DNA of 64,000 nt. Source: Mesotaenium endlicherianum (taxonomy: Eukaryota; Streptophyta; Zygnematophyceae; Zygnematales; Mesotaeniaceae). Under the pieces are notes generated by a model that worked only from the letters and a program-made list of their open reading frames with translations, was not told the DNA's origin and made no database searches. Shown here in pieces: positions 33,901 through 43,305 of the stretch. Position 1 is the stretch's first letter. Every line of letters starts with the position of its first letter. A program made the translations under genes and the position numbers. The stretch is taken from NCBI GenBank assembly GCA_009602735.1, contig WELA01003054.1, forward strand, positions 460,952-524,951. Direction: 5' to 3'.

Positions 33901-34750
33901 CAAAGCACCCTCAGACTGATGGCCAGACTGAAAGAACTAACCGAGTTCTGCAGGATGTGCTGAGAGCATATATTAACCAAAAACAAAATAATTGGGATGA
34001 CCTGTTGCCTCAAATTCAGTTTGCGGTCAACAGTGCGGTGCACGCGTCAACGGGCAAGACTCCTTTTGAACTCAGCCTGGGTAGAGTCCCTAAGTCCCCT
34101 CTAGATGTTCTGGGGGAGTCTTTAACTCACCCTGAAGGGATTGACAATCCGGTCTCCCTCCAGTTAACCCAGGAGTTTGCTGACACCCTGTCAAAAGTCC
34201 AACAAAACCTGCACAGAGCCCAAACAAACCAACAAAAATACGCTAATCAACATCGTCGGGAGCTGACATTTTCTAAAGGCGATTTAGTCAAACTGCATTC
34301 TCAGCACCTGTACCTCCCTGGTGTGGTCAAGAAAAAGCTTGGCCCTGTCTGGGTCGGTNCCCTGTGTGGGTCGATCCATGTTCGGTGGTGCGTCGTGTCG
34401 GTCAGAATGCTTACAAACTGAACATGTCAGCCGAATACAAGGGTCACCCGGTCTTTAATGTCTCCTTCCTGAAACTCTATATCAAAGGTGATACACTGTT
34501 CACAGGTCGGTTACCTGTCCAACCGGGAACGGTCCCCGCTGTCCGGGACGGCGATCCTGAGGAATATGAGGTCGATGAGATTTTTGACGCTCGCTCGATC
34601 CGTCGATCGTCTAAACATGTCATGAAGTACCTCATCCGATGGAAGGGTTACGGTGCCTCTGGGGACACTTGGGAATTTAAAGACCAGCTGACCAATGCCA
34701 AAGGGGCGTTAAAACGGTTCCACCTTCAGGCGGCTGGGGCACCGCCCTAA
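30943..34750 (+). pseudogene. pol: B1 pol (PR-RT-RH-IN-chromodomain), disrupted
   Basis: Entered by -1 frameshift; the first ATG in this frame is 31030. Protease has [11 protein letters not shown] (DGG at ~31255 where many families have DSG or DTG). RT has [20 protein letters not shown] and FLDDILIFS (~32350). RNase H has [11 protein letters not shown] (~32790). Integrase has a finger ending CDQCQRNK (~33545), MDWVVSLP (~33640), SDRDSKF (~33820) and TDGQTERTN (~33920). The chromodomain YEVDEIFDARSI ... YLIRWKGYGASGDTWEF spans ~34565-34680. Defects: deletion of one A near 32942 in RNase H; loss of four residues (GGHL in the sister copy, including a finger histidine) near 33460; and the N join at 34359 with a short duplication that shifts the frame. 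Confidence 0.9.
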
Positions 34751-34800
34751 CTGTCCCTTCAGTAGACATGGGAAGGTGACAGGAGGTCCTGTCTCCATAT

Positions 34801-34862
34801 AAGTGGAGGGGAATGTGACAGTTGTGACAGGCAGCCCACCTTTAAAATTAAGTTGGAGGGAG
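34801..34862 (+). promoter_or_regulatory. Internal polypurine-like sites between pol and ORF3
   Basis: AAGTGGAGGGGA (34801-34812) and AAGTTGGAGGGAG (34850-34862) closely match the authentic polypurine tract next to family B 3' LTRs (AAGTTGGAGGGAT). The sister element has AAGTTGGAGGGGA at the same place. They could prime internal plus-strand synthesis or mark an old element end before ORF3 was added. Confidence 0.55.
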
Positions 34863-35029
34863 TGGTAGTCTCTGATCACCATGTTACCCACTCAACCTGC
34901 GCTCACACTCACTTGCTCTCCAACTCAATTTTTCCTTATATTCGCTCACACCAGGTATTCCACTCTAGGAACTCTCCCGATCGCGTCCCTCTTCATCAAG
35001 GGCACTCAGTAGCGGCAAAATATCATGAC

Positions 35030-35063
35030 TTCACTAACTGCATTGTGTTTATGATTGAGCAGG
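35030..35063 (+). promoter_or_regulatory. Candidate branch point and 3' splice site before ORF3
   Basis: CACTAAC is followed ~30 nt later by GAGCAG|G and then the ORF3 ATG. The sister element has TACTAAC ... GTGCAG|G ATG in the same arrangement although the surrounding spacer is otherwise dissimilar. This suggests ORF3 is read from a spliced RNA. The donor is not established; GTAAGG at the gag start is one candidate but would put an extra ATG out of frame ahead of ORF3. Confidence 0.45.
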
Positions 35064-36740
35064 ATGACTCAAAAGTCGGAACTCAAGAGGAAGAGAAGGG
35101 CGGAAGAGGCACATGCAGAATACTTGCAATTCCGTGGAGACATCGAATCATCTTCCATCACCGCTCGGGAATCACAACGACTCCAACAACAGCGGGAGGC
35201 ACAGAAGAAGAAGGAGGAGGAGGAACAGGCCAGACTGAGGCAGGAAGAAATGGACAGAAAAGCTGCAGAGGAGGCCAAGAAAGCAGAGGAGGAGAGGCAA
35301 GCTGAGGAGAAGCGGAAGTAGCAGGCTGAAGAAGAGGAACAGAGGAGAATCAGCAGCTACCGCTACACAGTGCTGGGCAAGGGCTTTGATCTACTGGAGG
35401 AGGCCTTCAAGTATGCCCAGAGAAGTCGCAGTGAGTCGCAGAAGGAAATCCTCCAGAGGGAAGGGGAGACATCCGAAAACTTTGACAAGTATATAGAGGT
35501 TAGCACGGGGCTCCTCCTCTACCATGATTATGCCAGGATGGTAGGGTATACGGTCAGAGAGGCCAAGGCAATGGCCCAGGTGAACGAAGCAGGGGCTGTC
35601 TCGATTCCTGGTATCTGGGGGGAAGATAGGGTCATCAGGATGATCCCCATGGACGCGGACAGCTTCAAGGACTCAACACCCCATAACAGGTTCGAGGCCA
35701 TGTACAATGAGGTGGAGAGGAGGAGCTGGGAATTCTTGGCCAGAGAAACCAGTCAGCTGGACTTTGCAGGGCACTGGTACCCTTGTACTCTTAAAAGGAC
35801 AGACCCTGCCTTCTTCCAAAAGCCCACCGATTGGCGGTGGATGACCATCAACATGAGGGACCGGCAGAATGACAGGGCGACGGATGAGGATTTCCTGACA
35901 GACCTAAAGGGGAACATAGTATTGCCCCCTCACATTGCGGCTTGGGACCCAAGATTGGATGGAGTCAGAGACTGCATGAGCCAAGAGATGCAGGGGGACA
36001 GAAGCTGGGCCCGAGAGTCATTCTCAAAAGGGAAGCACGCTTATGCCAAATAGGCAAGTAAGCAGGGGGAAAAGGACCTCTATGCGGTCCGGACTCAGCA
36101 ACCCCCACCAGCACCCAAAAGGGGAAGGTCCGTAGGATNCGTAGGATATTCTTTATCTCGGGAAGAGCTGGAGCAGCTGACAGAAGAGACCCCAGAAGTC
36201 TCAGAGGAACCCGGGGACGGCGAGGAGGAGGAGTCAGAGTAAGACGAGGAGGAAGGCGAGGAGGAGGATACTAGTCCCGTCGTGATCCTGACACCTGCCA
36301 CATCCCCTGTAAGGGAGAAGACGAGGTTGGTCCTGCAGCAACTCGCTGAAGAGGAGGATATCACTTGGCTGGGAACTGCCAGAGGACAGAGCCCATCTGC
36401 AGACACGGAGACCCCGTCAGACAGAGCAGACAGAAGGGTTGCTTGGGAGATAGCCAGAGGCCTGCCAGCATCTCCCTCGCAGAGAGGGCATGTACCCTTG
36501 GCTCATGTCATGCAACATCCTTCCGGGATGCCGGTATACATACCTATCAGTTTGAGGGCTGCCCAGGAGAAGGCTGCCTCCCTTCAGTTTCAGACTGTGC
36601 AGGAGGAAACAGCCCAGTTACTGCGTTCTCCGCCGGGTCCTTACACGCAACCTCTCTCTCTGACAGGCTTCAAAAGACCCCAAGACAGGAGGAGGTCTGG
36701 CTCCCCTGAGTATTGGGCCTCAGGGACATCTCCCTCCTAA
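35064..36740 (+). pseudogene. ORF3 of family B (type 1), unknown function
   Basis: One frame of 559 codons with three stops: TAG 35319, TAG 36051 (TGG in the sister copy) and TAA 36240. Residues 1-95 (MTQKSELKRKRRAEEAHAEY on) are a highly charged Glu/Lys/Arg/Gln helix, a probable coiled coil. Residues ~95-330 are a mixed region with YRYTVLGKGFDLLEEA, YARMVGYTVREAK, YNEVERRSWEFLARE, PTDWRWMTINMRD, PHIAAWDPRLDGV and FSKGKHAYAK. Then follow a Pro-rich linker, an acidic Glu/Asp stretch (~375-400) and the tail RGHVPLAHVMQHPSGMPVYI ending GTSPS. There is no signal peptide or membrane segment, so it is not envelope-like. I do not recognise the family. An N at 36139 duplicates 9 nt in frame. A structural or nucleic-acid-associated role is only a guess. 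Confidence 0.75.
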
Positions 36741-36790
36741 TGGCAGTAGGCTGGGGACGGAAGGGACAGCACGCTGTTATTAGTGTTAGT

Positions 36791-36807
36791 GTTGTCGAGG
36801 CGACAAC
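36791..36807 (+). repeat. Conserved hairpin before the B1 polypurine tract
   Basis: GTTGTCG-AGG-CGACAAC, a perfect 7-bp stem with 3-nt loop, 18 nt upstream of the 3' LTR. It is present at 43212-43228 (identical) and in B0 with one change. Confidence 0.7.
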
Positions 36808-36812
36808 ATGAT

Positions 36813-36825
36813 ATGGTGGAGGGAT
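36813..36825 (+). promoter_or_regulatory. B1 polypurine tract
   Basis: ATGGTGGAGGGAT immediately before the 3' LTR; other B copies have AAGTTGGAGGGAT. Confidence 0.75.
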
Positions 36826-37539
36826 TGTAATGAATCAGTATATTGGTTGATATAATATTCATTTAAATAATATAGTTAAATAGCTTGCTGAACTCTAGTT
36901 AATATCGAGTCTGCTGGACTTTATTAAATCATCAGTTTAATGACTCAGTCGGAAGCAGCAGGTTGAAGTCAACTTAGGTCAGCTTGCTGACAAATTCTTT
37001 GACAGTCAGCTGACTTCCGTAGTCGGTCGCAGCGTACTGCCTAGATATGCATCTAAGTGTGGTGTGCTAGATGAATGGCCAGATGACATCCTTAGGATGG
37101 ATGGCGATTCGGGATGATGGGAGATGGCGGTGGATTTGGTTAACCGAGGTCCTACCAACGTGGTTAACTCCCGGGTAGGCGGTGCCATCGCACTGACCGT
37201 TGAACAGTAAACTCATTCCATGTACATATGCTAGGCATTGCTCTCGAGTTCGGCATTCGGAAACGAGGCCAACTCTCTTGTACAGCTTACTGAGAGAGAT
37301 CTGAATCCAAGGCAAGAAGCCATTGATACGCACTGTCTTCTAACCTTGCTTATGTATGAGTTTACTGATTTGCATTATTGATGCTAGTTTACTCGCATTT
37401 GACTTACGAGTATTATTCACTGCTAGTGTGTTGTCCTTTGCCGTTTAACCAGTTAACGAAAAATACCATAAAGATTACTTGTTGATATAAAGATCTTTAT
37501 TAATTGTTATTTGCCTATTTGGTAAGTTGATTCATTTCA
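36826..37539 (+). repeat. B1 3' LTR
   Basis: 714 bp, TGTAATGAATC to GATTCATTTCA, followed by GTTGC. It differs from the 5' LTR at roughly 20-25 positions by eye. Confidence 0.95.
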
Positions 37540-37544
37540 GTTGC

Positions 37545-38002
37545 TCAGCTAAGCACAACTCAAACCAATTGACACTAGATGCAAGAAGATGCCAAGAGCT
37601 CCTCAATGGTTAAGTTTATTTTGACAAACGCTTCCTAAATAGTGCCTAAAAAGTGAATCTAAAACTTGGGGAAGTTTTCTTAGCGGTAGGTGATGCAACC
37701 ACCATTTTATAGCTAGTTTGGTGCACTTCAACTATGAAAATAGAAGAATAATGTGTCGTAGGGAGCTCGCGGATTTCTGCGTAAGTAGAGAGCCTCCTTT
37801 GAGATCGCAAATAGCCCAAAATGTGACCTTGGTGCAAGTTGAAATGAATCTTGCTTATTCAAGATTGATATACTTCATTTAGATATATAAGATCAGAGAT
37901 AGGTGGAAGCGTGTGAAATCAGGGAGCGATCTTCGCCCTTATAATGAATCCCGTTTACTCATCTATAACCCTTGACTCACTTACCGTACTGTGCCACAGT
38001 TG
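37545..38002. other. Anonymous spacer
   Basis: Continuation of the B1 target locus. No gene or repeat recognised. Confidence 0.5.
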
Positions 38003-38007
38003 CATAC

Positions 38008-38705
38008 TGTAATGAATCAGTGTATTGGTAGATATAATATTCAATTAAATATAATAGTTAAATAAGTTCAACATGCTGAAATTTAGTTAATATTGAGTCT
38101 GTTGCACTCTATAAAACAATTAGTTTAATGACTCAGCCGGAAGCAGCAGGCTGAAGTCAACTTAGGTCAGCTTGCTGACACATTCTTTGACAGCCAGCTG
38201 ACTTCCGTACTCGGTCGCAGCGAACTGCCTAAATATGCATCTAAGTGTGGTGTGCTAGATGAATGGCCAGATGACATCCCTAGGATGGATGGCGATTCGG
38301 GATGATGGGAGATGGCGGTGGATTTGGTTAATCGAGGTCCTACCAACGTGGTTAACTCCGGGGTAGGCGGCGCCATCGCACTGGCCGTTGAACAGTAAAC
38401 TCATTCCATGTACATATGCTAGGTATTGCTCTCAAGCTTGGCATTTGAAAACGAGGCCAACTCTCTTGTACAAGTTATAGAGAGACATTGAATCCAAGGC
38501 AAGAAGCCATTGATACGCACTGTCTTCTAGCCTTGCTTATGTATGAGTTTACTGATTGCATTATTGATGCTAGTTTATTTCCATTTGACTTGCGAGTATT
38601 GTCCACTGCTAGTGTGTTGTCTTTTGCTGTCTAATCAATTTGCAAAAATACCATAAAGATCTTTATTAATTGTTAATCGCCTATTTGGTAAGTTGATTCA
38701 TTTCA
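38008..38705 (+). mobile_element. Solo family B LTR
   Basis: 698 bp, TGTAATGAATC to GATTCATTTCA, flanked by CATAC (38003-38007) and CACAC (38706-38710), a 5-bp duplication with one change. No internal element sequence remains, so it is the product of LTR-LTR recombination. Confidence 0.85.
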
Positions 38706-38710
38706 CACAC

Positions 38711-39189
38711 TAATACAAGGCACAAGAAAGAGGCAAGCTTGAGGACTAGAGCTTCTCTTTTAGAAACTCATGGCCTCTTGCCTACCAGACATACAAGCAT
38801 GTATAAGCACATACACATCATCAGGGGACTGAGTAGCAAAGGCGCTCTCATTCGGATGACCATAAAGTAGCTAAAAGACATCCCACTAACTTAGGTGCAA
38901 AACCATAGAATCTGTCCGCTGTGTGACCCCAAAATGTCAGAGGACATAACTCTGTCAATACTACTCCAAATTGAGCAAACTTAACAACAACGATTGCATC
39001 TTGACGAGACCTTTCTGAAAAGTCCTAGTTCGTTCCGTTTGAGGCACAGACGAAGCAACCATGTCAATTTTTGTGAAGGCTAGTCATTAGAACGAACCCA
39101 AAAGTGCACACATGACTTGCAAGTAGAAATCCGACTGTACAGCCTACTGTCCAGAATGAGGGACCACAAGATCCCAGCCTGCTATGTAC
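38711..39189. other. Anonymous region
   Basis: No gene. A short stretch near 38930-38985 (CTCCAAATTGAGCAAACTTA) resembles the family A 3' UTR and may be an old fragment. Confidence 0.4.
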
Positions 39190-39807
39190 CTAGTGACCAC
39201 CTGGTTGACCACGGCGCAAGGTGCGCCGATTCGTGGAAAACCCGTTAAGCTGGGACCCACGGATCTAGGTATAACGACCATATTAATTGGTCAGTTGACT
39301 GAAGTCCTAACTGTTCAGTTGACTGACGACGGCTCCACCTACCCAGAAGTCAACCACACTAGTAGAACATCGGCTTACCGAATCTTGGTCAACCTCTCGA
39401 CTTTCAATATACTCTGGTCACATGTGCCATACTTTGGTCACATGTGCCAATCTATAAATAATTATCTATCCTCAGCGCACTGAGTCCAAGTATACTCACT
39501 ATTATTATACGAGCTTACTCCATATCAACGTACTAGTATTATGTCCTACATATATAGAGGTTATCTCAGCAACCTATACTCTGATACAAAACGTTATCCT
39601 GCTGACCTTTTCGACAAAGTCAGCAAACCACAATATAATACAAAAGTCATCGTGGTGACCTTTTCGACAAAGTTAGTAAACTCGCATTCTATCGACAAAC
39701 ATTCATTTAGATGAACTCGCACATGTGACTATATTGACATAATACATATTTAGTGTTGTATTTATATATGCAATTAATCAAATAAATAATGAACTGTTTC
39801 ATTACAC
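39190..39807 (-). repeat. Divergent B-related LTR relic
   Basis: Contains a diverged version of the B LTR core in reverse (GGCTCCACCTACCC ... AACCACACTAGTAGAACATCGGCTTACCG compared with the B motif GGCACCGCCTACCC) and ends TTTCATTACA, like a reversed B LTR start. Within it a ~24-bp sequence with GACCTTTTCGACAAAGT is repeated at about 39613 and 39657. The left end is uncertain. Confidence 0.5.
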
Positions 39808-39828
39808 AAGTCTAGTCACACGTTGGCT

Positions 39829-40329
39829 GTAGTGAAACAGATAGATAAAGTACTCAGTAAAATAGAATACTTCATCTTTTCAAGACAAGGATCTTTGAAC
39901 ACAAGTGGTAACTTCTTAAAAAAGAGATGATTTCTTGAAAGTTGCTATATTTCTGGAATTTGGCAAGTACAAGAGTGCTTCTGAAATGCCTTTTTATGTT
40001 CTAGCTTTTGTTTGGGGTTTGTTACGTAAGTAATTTCTAGGAAAGTGCATGTTGATGTGTTGGCACCCAACACATCTCAAAACTTGTCACCTCTTTCTAT
40101 AATAATGTACACATGTCCTTTTGACCTAAAAATGACATATTTGAGTTCTGCTACATGGAGTTCTTCTAGGTTCTTCCTCTAACTTTGAAAATGCCTTGGA
40201 AGGTTCAAAGGACATAAACCAAGTCACTTGAGTATCTATTCATACATGAATCCATACAATACTACTCCAAATATATTCAAAAGCATTAAAATATAAGCAA
40301 ACTAATATATCATAACTCAGATCACTACG
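39829..40329 (-). mobile_element. Solo family A LTR
   Basis: 501 bp, TGTAGTGA to TCACTACG (last base changed), with TTGGC on both sides (39824-39828, 40330-40334). No internal sequence remains. Confidence 0.85.
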
Positions 40330-40334
40330 TTGGC

Positions 40335-40584
40335 CTTTGGGGACTTTTTGCTAAAGACCGGTAGGTGACGCGGATTTAAACGTAAATATTTCCTCGAAAA
40401 TGATCCAAACGACGCGAAAGCAATCCCATCCAAAAATTGACTCAACGCTCCACACCTTCATGGCTTTGAAATTTAACAATGAGCATCATCTATAGATGTG
40501 TAAATTCAAATACAAGATAATTTTCCTGGATTGACCTTTCATCCACTTGTAGCGTCATTTTGTGCATCGATTTTGACTGAGTAA
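40335..40584. other. Anonymous spacer
   Basis: No gene or repeat recognised. Confidence 0.4.
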
Positions 40585-40960
40585 ATCATGACATACTTTT
40601 ATCATTCAATGGCTTAATGCGATGGCACTGCCTATCCGAGCATTAATCACAACGATAGGATCTCGGCTATCCAAAAGTACAACCAATTTCTATCATTTTG
40701 TATCGTTATCTGCCTAAGGCGTCATTTGGTCCTTTCATTTAGCATATCAAAACAGATGCATTGCTAGACAGGTGGCCACTTCCGCCAAGAAAGTAAGCTG
40801 GTTTTTAAGGAATGTGAACAAGCTGACTCAAATAGACTTCAGCCTGCTACCATAGGTTGAATAATTATATTGAGTCATGAGTAGAGTTCACCCGACTAAA
40901 CCCATTTAAGTAATATATTTAGCTGAATCAATTTTCCTAACATTGTTATGATTCATTTCA
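40585..40960 (-). repeat. Highly diverged B-like LTR relic
   Basis: Contains GCGATGGCACTGCCTATCC, then AGGATCTCGGCTATCC, and ends GATTCATTTCA, in the same order as a reversed B LTR but with many changes and deletions. An old fragment. 40961-41095 holds nothing recognisable. Confidence 0.5.
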
Positions 40961-41095
40961 AATATCGATGGATTGTTGAGCACAAACATATGTAAAATAT
41001 ATGTGGTTATATTTCGTTTATATGCATCAAATATCGCATATCGAGTAATCTCTAACACGGCGGATAGATGGTCATTAAACGAAATTGACTTTCAT

Positions 41096-41798
41096 TGTAA
41101 GGTCATAGGTTTATAAAGTGCATTTTTCAGTTTTATGAAAGTATGTTTTGATTGCATACAACTCTATAATGCATTTATGTGGTCATATTGATATAAAGTT
41201 CATCGAATTTGGTCAAGTATTGAGACAGTTATGGATTTCCAAAGTTTAATTAGTTTTGAGGTCGGTTGACGACTGTCCCTAATTTGCGGTGAGCGCGACC
41301 GTCGGATTGACCGACAGCGTCGAGCGATCTGGCCCGTTATAATGAACTGGAACCTTCACGTAAGTTCGGCTGACGCGGAGTGCCGACTAGGTCGATTTAC
41401 CTAGAAGTTTCGATTTAGCCTAGCGCGTCTAAGATAGAATATTCTAGTGATGTCGATGCATGTATGTGGACGTCAGTTCGGCCCGACACGTCAGATTAGA
41501 CTGATCTGGCTTACTCACGAATATTCTGGAAGTGACGATTTGACGAACACTTAAATTCCGTAGCTTCCTCCTAGGGAGGAGCACTTAGGCAAAAAATTAT
41601 AAATAGGCAAAACTTCTTTGTTTCTTATGAGTTTTCACTTCTTTACATTTCTACGGGTTTGTATTGACAAGGCCTTTCATCCTACACCATTTGTGAGCAG
41701 TTTCTTGCCACTCAAAATGTCAAGTAATTTTTCTAAGCTTTCTTAGTGATATGCCACTGCACTCTTTAGTATGATTGCAACTAGTTCCTTTCCTCGTG
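41096..41798 (+). repeat. C2 5' LTR, first 703 bp
   Basis: A plus-oriented C LTR starting TGTAAGGTC and stopping after CTTTCCTCGTG, 38 bp short of its end. The missing end is at 54131-54089 on the other strand. The bases TCGTG at the break (41794-41798) recur, reversed, at 54127-54131, showing that another LTR inserted here before an inversion separated the halves. TATA-like TATAAATA lies at 41598-41605. Confidence 0.85.
41598..41605 (+). promoter_or_regulatory. Putative C LTR TATA box
   Basis: TATAAATA within a C LTR, about 200 bp before its end. Present in all C LTRs seen; promoter role inferred. Confidence 0.4.
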
Positions 41799-42477
41799 TG
41801 AAAGGGGCAGAGTGCCCTTGTGGAAGCGTAGTAACTCACGAGGAAAGGAACTAGTTGCAATCATACTAGAGAGTGCAGCGCCATATCACTAACAAAGCTT
41901 AGGAAAAATACTCAACATTTTGAGTAGCAAGAAACTGCTCACAAATAAACTAGGATGCAAGGCCTTGTCATTACAAACCCGTAGAAATTTACAGAAGTGA
42001 AAACTCATAAGAAACAAAGAAGTTTTGCCTATTTATAATTTTCTGCCTAAGTGCTCCTCCCTAGGAGGAAGCTACGGAATTTAAGTGTTCGTCAAATCGT
42101 CCCTTCCAGAATATTCGTGAGTAAGCCAGATCAGTCTAATCTGACGTGTCGGGCCGAATTGACGTCCACATACATACATCGACATTACTAGAATAGTCTA
42201 TCTTAGACGCGCTAGGCTAAACCGAAACTTCTAGGTAAATCGACCTAGTCGGCACTCCGCGTCAGCCAAACTTACGTGAAGGTTCGAGTTCATTCTAACG
42301 GGCCAGGTCGCTCGACGCTGTCGGTCAATCCGACGGTCGCGCTCATTGCGAATTAAGGACAGTCGTCAACCGACCTCAAAACTAATTAGACTTTGGAAAT
42401 TCATAACTCTCTCAATACTTGACCAAATTCGATGAACTTTATATCAAAATGACCACAAAAATGCACTCTATACTACT
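41799..42477 (-). repeat. Reversed solo C LTR, first 679 bp
   Basis: Starts TGAAAGGGGC directly after the plus-oriented LTR, giving a head-to-head pair with ~680-bp arms. It stops after CTATACTACT, where a reversed B LTR begins. Its remaining ~67 bp are at 54132-54198 on the other strand. The sum (about 741 bp) equals a complete C LTR. Confidence 0.85.
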
Positions 42478-43193
42478 TGAAATGAATCAACTTACCAAAT
42501 AGGCGATTAACAATTAATTAAGATCTTTATATCAGCAAGTAATCTTTATGGTATTTTCCGTTAACTGGTTAAACGGCAAAGGACAATACACTAGCAGTGA
42601 ATAATACTCGTAAGTCAATTGCGAGTAAACTAGCATCAATAAAGCCAATCAGTAAACTCATACATAAGCAAGGTTAGAAGACAGTGCGTATCAATGGCTT
42701 CTTGCCTTGGATTCAGATCTCTCTCAGTAAGCTGTACAAGAGAGTTGGCCTCGTTTCCGAATGCCGAACTCGAGAGCAATGCCTAGCATATGTACATGGA
42801 ATGAGTTTACTGTTCAACGGTCAGTGCGATGGCACCGCCTACCCGGGAGTTAACCACGTTGGTAGGACCTCGGTTAACCAAATCCACCGCCATCTCCCAT
42901 CATCCCGAATCGCCATCCATCATAGGGATGTCATCTGGCCATTCATCTAGCATGCCACACTTAGATGCATATCGAGGCAGTTCGCTGCTACCGAGTACGG
43001 AAGTCAGCTGGCTGTCAAAGAATGTGTCAGCAAGCTGACTTAAGTGGACTTCAGCCTGCTGCTTCCGGCTGAGTCATTAAACTGCTATTAAATATTAAGT
43101 CCAGCAGACTGATTATTAACTAGTGTTCAGCAGGCTGAACTTAATTAACTATTATACTGAATATTATATCAACTAATATACTGATTCATTACA
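42478..43193 (-). repeat. B3 3' LTR
   Basis: 716 bp, TGAAATGAATC to GATTCATTACA on the plus strand. The adjacent polypurine tract (43194-43206 reversed: AAGTTGGAGGGAT) and hairpin 43212-43228 identify it as a 3' LTR. Confidence 0.9.
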
Positions 43194-43305
43194 ATCCCTC
43201 CAACTTAACTTGTTGTCGCCTCGACAACGTTAAACTGCAAAGCCTTAAATAAAGTGATTGAACCTGACCAGCCTCCCTTACTGACTGCCTCTTCAGCCTG
43301 TCACC

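Larger units (their letters stand above)
28729..37539 (+). mobile_element. B1: complete family B chromovirus with an extra 3' ORF
   Basis: 8811 bp between LTRs 28729-29448 and 36826-37539, flanked by the exact 5-bp duplication GTTGC (28724-28728, 37540-37544). Order: LTR, primer site, gag, -1 frameshift cassette, pol with chromodomain, internal polypurine-like sites, ORF3, conserved hairpin, polypurine tract, LTR. The LTRs look about 97% identical. Defects: TAG in gag, a 1-bp deletion in RNase H, a 12-bp deletion in the integrase finger, three stops in ORF3, and single Ns at 34359 and 36139 that look like assembly joins. It is the reference copy for family B. Confidence 0.95.

Noticed and set aside
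35064-36740. ORF3 as a retroviral envelope-like gene
   Set aside because: Position after pol fits, but there is no signal peptide, cleavage site or membrane segment; the protein is highly charged and coiled-coil.
39184-39483. 99-codon plus-strand frame
   Set aside because: It lies within a diverged LTR relic and has no coding support.
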